Shown: piece after piece, positions 1 to 9,700 of the stretch
Layout of the letters: each line of letters starts with the position of its first letter
Numbering within the stretch: the stretch's first letter is position 1
Origin: Dunaliella salina
Lineage: Eukaryota > Chlorophyta > Chlorophyceae > Chlamydomonadales > Dunaliellaceae
NCBI GenBank assembly: GCA_002284615.2
Contig: MU069502.1
Coordinates: forward strand, 328,452 to 342,764
Length of the DNA: 14,313 nt
Direction: 5' to 3'
Notes under the pieces: generated by a model
What the model was told of the DNA's origin: nothing
The model's database searches: none
What the model saw: only the letters and a program-made list of their open reading frames with translations
Program-made: the position numbers and the translations under genes

Positions 1-53
<53 letters not shown>

Positions 54-62
54 TGTGTGTGT
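1..62. repeat. (GT)n dinucleotide tract
   Basis: An almost pure GT repeat with one A interruption near position 47. It runs off the left edge, so its full length is unknown. It lies in the intron downstream of exon E, where it reads as (AC)n in the sense of the gene. Confidence 0.97.
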
Positions 63-114
63 CAGTAAAAATGAATAATGAGAGGTAAACGATACCATTT
101 AGACAGGCATTTCA

Positions 115-785
115 CATGCTACCTCTTGGGATCGTATCAGGTGCGACGCGTTGGGGATCTGTGTGGAGGGGCCACAAATCACACTGCTTGGCAACACAAG
201 CGATAAAACTGAGAACCTCTTGGAAATGCAAGGGCTGCTTGACATTGGTGATCCATGCCTCTTTTGGTGATTCGTGCCTCATTTGGCGATCCTTTCCTTC
301 CTTTTTTGGAGATCCATGTATCTCTTGATGATCCATGCGTCCTGGCGAACCATGTACTTCTTGGAAAAACCTGAGCTGCAAAAGGTTGGGTTCCGTGTGG
401 AGAGGCCACAAAGCAGACTACTTGGCAAAGAAAACGATATCACTGAGGCAGGCATGGCACGTGCTATCTCTCAAAAGTAACTGAGCTGCATGACAGTGGT
501 GATCCCTGTGCCTTTGGTGATCCATGCGTCTTTTGGTGATCCCTGTGCCTTTGGTGATCCATGCATCTTTTGGTGATCCCTGTGACTTTGGGTGATCCAT
601 GTGTCTTTTGGTGATCCCTGTGATATCGGTGATCCATGCGTCTTTTGGTGATTTATGTGCCTTTGGTAATCCATGCGTCTTTTGGTGATCCCTGTGACAT
701 TGGTGACCCATGTTCCTCCTAGAAATACCTGAGCTGCAAGACGTTAGTTCCACGTAGAGGGGCCACAAAGCACACTGCTTAACAA
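115..785. repeat. Higher-order repeat, three units around GATCC-rich tandem tracts
   Basis: Three related blocks carry the string GGCCACAAA followed by a TGCTTGG-like sequence: about 173-192, 404-425 and 760-781. Each is preceded by a version of CCTGAGCTGCAA...GTTGG (about 137-155, 369-388 and 729-746). Between the blocks lie stretches of GGTGATCCATGC-type short repeats, with few copies in the first interval and many in the second. This looks like a long unit whose internal short-repeat tract has expanded to different lengths. The whole lies in the intron or flank 3' of exon E, and I see no coding exon in it on either strand. Confidence 0.7.
498..715. repeat. 37-bp tandem repeat, about 6 copies
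   Basis: The unit consists of two halves, GGTGATCCCTGTGCCTTT and GGTGATCCATGCGTCTTTT. Unit starts are at 498, 535, 572, 610, 647 and 684. Open frames across it on the minus strand are low-complexity (DHQKTHGSPK-like) and are explained by the repeat, not by a gene. Confidence 0.9.
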
Positions 786-826
786 GCAGTGCTTCGTGTC
801 AGAGAACCATCACACTTCCACCCCAC

Positions 827-934
827 CTGCTCGCGCAGCTCTGCAATCTGCCGCTCAGCCTCTCGGTCCTGGATGTGACCTCCTGGGGCATGCGCTTGGG
901 CTGCCGCAGCATCCTGCACTGCCCCCAGGGCAGC
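827..934 (-). CDS. WDTC1: Exon E of the WDTC1-like gene: end of TPR block and linker helix
   Basis: This exon is 108 nt, exactly 36 codons, phase 0 at both ends. The acceptor is CTCCTAACCAG|GCTGCC and the donor is GAGCAG|GTGGGG. It begins AALGAVQDAAAAQAHAPGG and ends EAERQIAELREQ, which looks helical. Joined to exon D it gives ALKAMGQVK then AALGAV, the expected B helix of a TPR at the spacing seen in WDTC1 proteins. The charged tail is probably a linker towards the C-terminal WD40 repeats, which are outside the window. Upstream in the gene (higher coordinates) lie several decayed copies of this same acceptor and exon start; this copy is chosen because it alone has the full 36 codons with a donor at the end. 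Confidence 0.75.
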
Positions 935-3743
935 CTGGTTAGGAGGGCAGAGATGAGAGCACAGGAACTGAGTCAGCAAAACAGCAACAGTTGACTCAGT
1001 ACAAGCCTCACCATCCTGGATGTGGCCCCCTGGAGCATGCGCTTGGGCTGCCGCAGCATCCTGCACTGCCCGTAAGGCAGCCTGGTTTGGGAGGCAAGGA
1101 TGCAGAGAGCACAGCAGTTGGGTTAGCAGAGCAGTCAGAGAACAGGCTCCTGGGGAGCATGCGCATGGGCTGCTGCAGCATCCTGCAAAGCCCTCAAGGC
1201 AGCCTGGTTTGGAAGACAGGGATGCAGAAGGGTTGGGTTAGCAGAGCAGTACAAGGCAATTTGCAAGGCAATTAGCCACGCCTGGGCTGCAGCAGCAGCC
1301 TGCACTGCCCCCAGGGGAGCTTTGTCTGGAGAGCATTGAGGCAGAGAGCACAGCAATTGGGTTAGCAGGGCAGCAAAGGGCACGCCGGGGCTGCTGCAGC
1401 AACCTGCACTGCCCCCTGGGCAGCTTGATTTGGAAGGCTTGGATGCAGGGAGCACAGGAATGAACTGAACCAGTAAAGTAACAGTAACAAGATTGAACAG
1501 AGCAGAACAGAACAGGGGTGCAGTTTGGAAGGCAGGGATGCAGAGAGCACAGAGAGTGATTCACCAGTGGAGGGTAAGGGTAAGGATAAGGGTAAGGATA
1601 AGGGTAAGGTAAGGATAAGGGTAAGGATAAGGTGAGGGTAAGGGTAAGGAAGAGCATGCAGGGTTCAGCAAAGCAAAGTAAAGAGAGGGCACAAGGCTCG
1701 TACTACAAGGGTCGAGGTTGCACTTTCCAAGGAGAGGAAGGAGGGAGGTGAACGACTTACGGCACCAAATTCAATTCAAACACTCTTTTCTGCTCCAGCT
1801 TGGGGTGTACTAGGAAAGCGAGGAAAGATGCGCATGCAGCTTCTTTGAGGAGTTCCTGCAGGGTTCGTCTTTCAGGTACCTGAAACTTTGAAAAAAATCC
1901 CTTGGATTTTCACTTTTCCTCTGATCGAGAGCTGCTGCAAGATCTGTCCTTCAGAAACACTTCAATCGAGATGCACCAGGCAAAACCTCAAGAGTACGAG
2001 CCGTGCCCGAGCCCTTGTCTTTGGAGCAGCCTGGCACTTGAGAGCGTGCTGATCCAGAGCACTCTGCTCACCTCCCCTGCTTGGTCAAGTTGTAGGCCTG
2101 ATCAGCCAGGAGATGAAAGCAGAGTGCTCTAGACCAGCACGCAATCGTGAACCAGGCTGCTCCAAAGACAAGGGACCCAGGCACTTTTGCAGGCACTCTT
2201 GAAGTTTTGCCTGCTGCAGTCACCATGCATGCAACAAATTTGCCAATACTTCGACCAAAATAAACCTGCATGCTGCTGCCCAGACCAGGAGCAGCTGAAT
2301 CTGTCAGAATCTGTCTATCTGACTCCTGAAATGAAAACACACCTGCATGCTGTCTCCCTGTTCAGGGGTTGCTGCAGGATCTGTCTTCCAGGCATATGTA
2401 AATGAAAACAAATGTAACTGAAAATGAAAATGTAATGTAAATGAAAACATCTGTCTTCCAGGCATCTGTAAATGGAAACAAATCCGCATGCTGGTCCTCT
2501 GATCAGGAGCTGCTGCAGGACATGTCCTTCAGGCGCCAGATCTGTCCATCAGATAAATTCAAGCTTTAAACCACGCGCTGGTCCTCTGATCAGGAGCTGC
2601 TGCAGGACATGTTCTTCAGGCGCCAGATCTGTCCATCAGATAAATTCAAACTTTGAACCACGCGCTGTTCTTCTGGTCAGGAGCTGCTGCAGGACATGTC
2701 GATCAGACATCCATGGATCCCACTGACCCATCATTTAAGTGGATGCAGTCGCATCACTCAATGTAAGACCCATACAAGCAACTTTGCCAAAGAAGTCGTA
2801 CCAGCAGGATGCCTGCATTTGGTGCACTAAAAGCCTTGACAAAGTTTGGTGTTTTAGGACCTCGGGTATGATAGAATTGGTCATGGAACACGTTTTTGCA
2901 GCTGCTCCCTTTCACCTGGGCCAGGATCCATGAAATATAACGCCATGGATCCATGAAATATAAAGCACCTCAGGGTTGGGCCGTACGCGGGTTTGGGAGG
3001 AGTCGTGCGCGTATTAACGTGTAAAATACGCTTACGTCACGTACATACGCGTTTTCAGGGAACCATTTTGGGGAGGGGGGGGGGTTGGGTGAGAGGGACC
3101 CCGATGGGGGGTGAGAGGGACCCCGATGGGGGGTGAGAGGGACCCCGATGGGGGGGTTGGGTGAGAGGGACCCCGATGGGGGGTCCCGACTACCACCCAG
3201 CCGACCCCACACCACCCGCAGGCCCATAAACACTTACACATGCCAAAAGAGGAAGGTCTTGGTGGCCTAGTGCAACGCAGCTCTCTCTGGAGGTCACTCA
3301 AAGGCCATTCGATGGTCTGTTGAAGGTACCAAAGGGCTTGTTCCGAAACGATTTTCCAACGTATTTTCTGACGTTTGGCAAAACAGCCATCTTGGCGTAC
3401 GCATTTCAACGTCACTTTCATCGATCCTTTAAAATGCGTGTTTCACGTATGACCCAACCCTGAAACACCTTGTTTTGCATTGTTTCATGCATCTGTTCTT
3501 GCACATCCTTCCCACAATAAGATCAGGAAAGAAATTCCAGAGTCAATTGTAAGTCGTGGTCGGGTGCCAAAGTGGTGAAAAGGAGGGCGAAGAAGCATTT
3601 GTTGTGAGGGCCGCAGCAAAGGCCCCAGAATCTGCAGTCACATGAATTTTCATGTTCGCTTGGCTGGACAATGCTGACATCAAGACCCCGGAAGCGTAAT
3701 GCAAAGCCCAGCCCCAACCCTCTCACAGCCTACCACAGAATCT

Positions 3744-3825
<82 letters not shown>

Positions 3826-6636
3826 ATCAAGCAATCCCTCCAGCCTTTACTCCAGGACAGCGTGCACCTTGACGTGGCCAACGGTCTCCAAGATGCATAA
3901 GCCCAGCAGTCATGCGTTTTGACTGAGCGGCTCCCTTCATGTAAACCCGTGCATTTGAAAACCTGTCTCCAAAGTGCATGTCGGCGTGTTCTGTAGCCGA
4001 GCACAGAACAAATTGCCCAGGTTGACGCTTGGCTGTCCGGCCCCACATTGCACCATGCACCTTGACCCAATTCTATGGCTTCCAGCGCACGCCCTCGCTG
4101 CACTGGACTTGCCACATCAAACCACACCTGGCCCACGCCTTAAGCATGCACCTATCTATTTACCTCATGGCTTAGCCGCACGACGCCGCGCACCTTGACC
4201 TGGCCCATGGCTTTCAGCACACGCCCTTGCTGCAACTGGGTCTGCCCATCAGATCCACACCTGGCTTAAACATGCACCTCAATCTATGGCTCGCAGCTTT
4301 AGCATGTACCTCTGTCTACCATGCAGCCCAGCCACACAGCGCCATGCACCTTCACCTGGCCCATGGCTTTCAGCACACGCTCTTGCTGCGATGGCTTGCC
4401 CATCAGATCCACACCTGGCTTAAACATGCACTTCAATCTACGGACCGCAGCTTTAGCATGTAGTACCTCTATCTGCCACGCGGCCCAGCCACACAACGCC
4501 GCGCACCTTGACCTGGCCCATGGCTTCAGCATGCGCCCTTGCTGCAACCGGGTCTGCCCATCAAAGCCACACCTGGCTTAAGCACGCACCTCAATCTATG
4601 ACTCGCGGCTATAGCATGTACCTCTAACAACCGCACGTCCCAGTCACATGACGTCACGCACCTTGTTCTGGCCAGTGGATGTCAACCGATGATGCTCTTG
4701 CTGCAATTGGACTTACCACACACGAAACCACACCAGTGGCTCAAGCATGCACCTCATCCGACCGCATGGCCCAACTCCATAACACATCACACCTTGACCT
4801 GGCTATGAGCGCACGCACTCGCGGCAACCGGGCCTGCCCAGCAATACCTCACCCGACCAATGGGGTGAGCATCCACATCTGTTGATGACATGGCCTACCA
4901 TACAACGCCACGCGCCTTGACCTGGCCCATGGCTTTAAGCGCACACCCTCGCTGCAACCTCGCCTGCCCAGCAAAACTTCAACTGGCCCACGGCGTGAGC
5001 ATGCACCTCTATCTACCACACGGCCCAAGTGCAAGGTGCACCTCACCTTGACCTGGCCCATGGCTTTGAGCGCACGCGCTCGCTGCAACCGGGCCTGCCA
5101 AAAACGAGGGTCCACAGCCAAACACACGTCGCAGTCGCGCAGCGCCCACATCGCGTCCCCAGCCCAACCACGATTCAGGAGCGCATCAGCGCGTTGGCTC
5201 CATAGGGCAGCACTCCAAGGGGCGAGGTGTAGTGCACGATCTGAGAGGACAGGCAGGCACAGACAGGGGGGTTTTGATTTGCTTGTTCTTGTGAGGCAGA
5301 GGGGTTACACACAGGCAAAGGGGTCTCACGGCGCCTATTCTGGGGGGAGGTAAGCTTCCGCAAAGTTTTCTGGGCCTCCCAGGGCTCCATTCCCCAAACT
5401 GTACATGCACAAATGTTCTACTGTTACAAAGACACCATTTCATATAAAAGGTTTTAAAAAGGTTGGCTCAATATGCGAGATAGGGTACCCAAAAAGGAGT
5501 AAAGGGGGAAATATGGATATCGTGAAAAAGGGAATCTTCAAACCTTCTCCTTTTCGTCAAATTACCCTCAGGTGTTGTGAACACCATCAGCGGAAGAGAA
5601 AGGGGGTCTATTGCTGGCTTGGCTGAGCCAGGGTGTGAAAAAACGCAAGGAGTTAGATGGACCCCTCAGCCCTGTGGTCCATTTTTACTTAAGGAGCACT
5701 CTCCGTCACTTCTTTTTGGCTAAGCCCTATTCATGGTGCGTGAGCCATAGGTGTGGCTCCTTCCGGTGAAGTTCACACCTGGCTGCCCTTGGCCCGCCCA
5801 GAGCACCCCCCGCCCTGAAATTTTGGTTACCCCCCCAAACCAAAGCTCTTGACAGCCCTGCAGTGTCAGGGGGGCGGTGGGAGGCAGCGGCTGGTGCTGT
5901 GCGAATCTTCTGCAGGCAAATTTTGACCTGAGCCAGCCCATCTGCCCTGAACCCCGGCATGCAGATTCAACCCCAAACGTTATCGGGGATTCCAAGCTTA
6001 TGGGTCTTGCGGTGCAGTGTGCGAAGTTCAAGAGACCTTCTATGTTTGGTAGCTAAGAAGAAACTGACCAGTCAGGGGCCCCAGCCTGGTCCCCGGAGCG
6101 GCACCTCATTGCACAGGATCAATCAGCACACTTCCAGGTGTTTGCTTGCCAAGTCTGGAGCCTGGAGGTGGCCCAAATGGAAAAGCCAAACGTCTCTGCG
6201 GTGAATTCCAGCTATCCGCTGCGCCGACGGATTTGCACAATTCCAATTTCGATGATATTTAATTTTTGTTCTATCGATGGTGTAATGTTTTGCGAGTCTT
6301 AAGAGAAGTGAAGGCATGGAAGTTTGCTGATGCGATGGGGCGCAGAACCTGCGACCCTGCCCTGGTCTGTGATCAAAATAGCCTTTGGAGCATAGGCTGC
6401 TGTTGAATGTGTTAGTGGTGCAAGTGAGCAAGGCATGGCAGGAGCAGCTTGCATGGCACACTTAACTGTGTACGCATGCACTCATGGACAGAGCTTGCTT
6501 TGCTGCGGAATGGTCATGTTGTTGTCCCATGCACTGCACGTCATCATCATCATCATCATTACCATCATCATCATCATCATCATCATCATCCTCATCCTCA
6601 TCATCACCATCATCATCATCACCATCATCATCATCC

Positions 6637-6675
<39 letters not shown>

Positions 6676-6682
6676 CCATCAC

Positions 6683-6725
<43 letters not shown>

Positions 6726-9700
6726 GTCATCAATGCTGCTGCTGTGTCATGAAGGGCTGGCTTCACCAATTTTTCAGGGTCGCTTGCAACGCTTCCCCCA
6801 CTTGTATCATTTAAACATGCAGGACCTATTTCTCACCCTAAAAAAAAGTCTTACATATAAATAATGAAGTCATGTTTCAATTTTTTTCCTGATCTCTCGG
6901 AGGCACATGCACATGATGCACAAAGCACCTTTGTAGGCACCCTTAAAAAAAAAAAGCATTACATATAGATAATGAAGTCATGTTTCAGTTTTTTTCCTGA
7001 TCTCTTGGAGGCACATGCGCATGATGCACAAAGCACCTTTGTAGGCGATTGAACTTCTAAACCCAGTGACAACCCTCTCGTGTACAAGCGCTTTGACGCA
7101 AGCCTTTCAGACATCAATTCACCCCTGGTTGGCATGTAACAACAGGAATGGCGGGGAGCAAGAAGATCCTGACAAGGTGCACAAAGGGGGTTTTGCGGAG
7201 GTGCATGCATGGAGCATGGGAACAAGAGTTGGCACAGTGAAAATTGACCCAGAGCAATGCGCTTCCAGACCAAAACCTGCGTCATGTGGAGTCAGATCAA
7301 GATCAGTGCAACGCACCCTCAGACCAATGCCACATGCGATCAGGCACTTCAGGAGCAGTCTGCTTCATTCAGGGGTACTGCGTCCATGCAAAGCCTCTGC
7401 TTGAAGCAGACTGCTCCTGAAGGGCCTGATCACATGTGGCATTGGTCTAAAGGTGCGTTGCACTGATCTTGATCTGAATCCACGTTCCACTGGTTTTGGT
7501 CTGGAAGCGTATTGCGCTGGGTTCATTTTTACCGCGCCTGCTCTTGTTTCCATGCTCCAAATTTGCCCCCTCATTAACCTACATCTGTGACGCAGCACAT
7601 CAGCTGGAAGCGGACCGCTTCTGGTGTGTGCACACACACACAGCATTCCAGTGTTGCATGCAGCGTGATTGTGGTTCATGCTATCTTTTTGATTCCTGAC
7701 TCAAAGATTTATTCTTTCTAGGTACCCACTGGGGCACCCTGGAGCAGCATTTGAATGGACCTGGAGGCATGCTCGTAAACAGCTGTCCAACACATACTGA
7801 GACCTGCGTCAAGGTGTGGTGGACACCTTCCGTGCTCATGCTGACAGGCACTGCCATGCTGTACATTTGACGCTCCCCACGTGCAGAATCCCCTCAATTC
7901 CATGGTCACTGAAGACGGAGAGCACCACACGCCTGCACTGCCTGTTTGCATCCCAACCCCACGCCTGCACTGTTTGTTTGCGTTCAAAGACACTGACAAG
8001 CTGCTGAAGGACATCAAGGTAGGAACCATGCTTTCATGCTTGTCCTGGCAAAAGCAACATCCAATGGCAAATACAAACTGACAGGTGCTCGCGGTTGCGG
8101 CTCAGGACAAAACTGCGCGCCTGTCCAGAGCAGCCGTGGCAGCTGTTGACAAGGAGCTCAAGGCTTTGGATGGGAGCGCAGTGTAGCGCACTGGAACGAC
8201 TAAGCACAGCTGCGACCTTACGAATTCCTCAGCTCAGTGCCACTGTTATTGCAGTATCAGGGTACAATGGTCGAATACAAGGCCTTCAAAAGTACCTTAG
8301 AATTTGGAAGGCCTTCTTTATAGTCATGGCTTCATAAGCATCCCTAGTTATCAGATCCTTTCTAAATCCTAGTAACTGATAGAATTGGGCTTTTAAACAG
8401 GTGAGCATGCCATTGGGGTGCAACTGCAACCATAGACAAATACATTGGCATGCACTTCATACTACTGGCTGGCTGATGGTAGGCTGTTTAGACTGCACGA
8501 GGTATATCAACCTCTGTAGCTGAACGGTGATGACTTGGATCCAAAAGACAAGCTCGGATTGCTGACCCTGTCAGTAACAGAGCATACCAGCTTTAGGGTC
8601 TTTCAAGAAAACTTGCTGATGAGTGTCCAGCAAAGATATTTACATTTCCATTTCTTTCTGGAATCAATGCAGTGAGACCCACCAAAGCTTTTGTGACAAA
8701 CTAGGGGCAAACTAACAAATGGGGATCCGGCAGGTTCTCAACCATCCATCCAATTGTGCGCCTTGACCAAGGCCCTCGCGCAAGCAGCCTGTCCAGTCGC
8801 TCCTCTCTCCCCACACCCCCATTGTTTGTGTTACTAAATTCAATTTTTTATTTGGTGCTTATAATCAGAGCCTTTACAGCAAGGCAGTGGAGCGTAGTCA
8901 CAAGTTTGCGAGCTTTTCCATTGGTAAGCCAAGTTCAAAGAGGCGTTGAATTAAAAAGCATGATTGCTAAGGATCTTTACGAGAAGCTAATTCCTTACCG
9001 TAGTGTTCCATGGCAGACAAGAAGTGATTGTCCTTGGCAGCTCGTTCGCCTGCGTCCCTCTCCCAAGCAGCAGAAATTGGCAGTGGCTTATCCTCTCCTG
9101 AAGCAGCGGCACCACGCAACGCACGACAGATTACACAAGTTACACAATGAGACATTTGTCTCTCTCCTGTAACAGCAGCACACAATGCATCATAGATTTC
9201 TGGCAGCATCAATAAGAACATGTGGGTGTGCTCCTTTTGGGGCAGGCACTTTAAAACATTTTTGCAGTTTGAGCAACAAAGCCACACTTTCTCTCCAAGC
9301 ATAGATTTAAGATTTGGTCCAGAAAAAGGTTTGCAATGACTTTGAACAATGCTCCACAGCTTAGCAACCCTGTCTGTTATGCAAGCAGCCAAAATTTGTT
9401 GGCAGAGAATATTTTCTGAATACTCTCCCACATTGCTCTCCCAAATTGCTCATTTTGTGTACATACACATACGCAACAGCATGAGACCACGTCAACTAAA
9501 AAGCTGCATGATAGTGTCCGGTGCTGCCCTTCTGTGCTATGCTGTGCTATGCTCTGCCACACCTGTGGCAGAAGATGAGCCAGATCCTTGCTGCAAGTGG
9601 GGTGATGGCGGTAGCAAGGAAACTGCCTTCCATCCTTTGCCTTCCCCTGCAATTGAGGAGTACAGCTTTCTGTTAGGAAGCACGCACAGCTGAAATGGAG

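Noticed and set aside
115..785. CRISPR-like array
   Set aside because: Repeats are adjacent or variable without unique spacers of constant size, and the genome is eukaryotic.
1571..1655. Interstitial telomere
   Set aside because: The unit GGGTAAGGATAA is not a plant or algal telomere repeat that I know.
1238..1657. Pro-Tyr/Leu-Thr repeat protein
   Set aside because: Encoded by the GGGTAAGGATAA tract and the exon E array; not a gene.
3032..3421. 129-codon minus-strand frame as a possible transposase
   Set aside because: It lies inside the hAT-like element, half of it is minisatellite (GTPHRGPS repeats), and no RNase-H or dimerisation motif can be seen.
3723..4136. Frame downstream of exon D as the next coding exon
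   Set aside because: It consists of a decayed junction copy plus the AC tract; exon E already continues the TPR in phase.
6435..6864. Open frames with long His, Ser, Ile and Met runs
   Set aside because: They are all frames of one ATC microsatellite inside an intron; no flanking coding sequence or domain.
8967..9431. Whole 154-codon minus-strand frame as one exon
   Set aside because: Only its C-terminal third, up to the GTAAGG donor, looks like TPR; upstream has a good acceptor and low-complexity or cysteine-rich sequence unlike the family.
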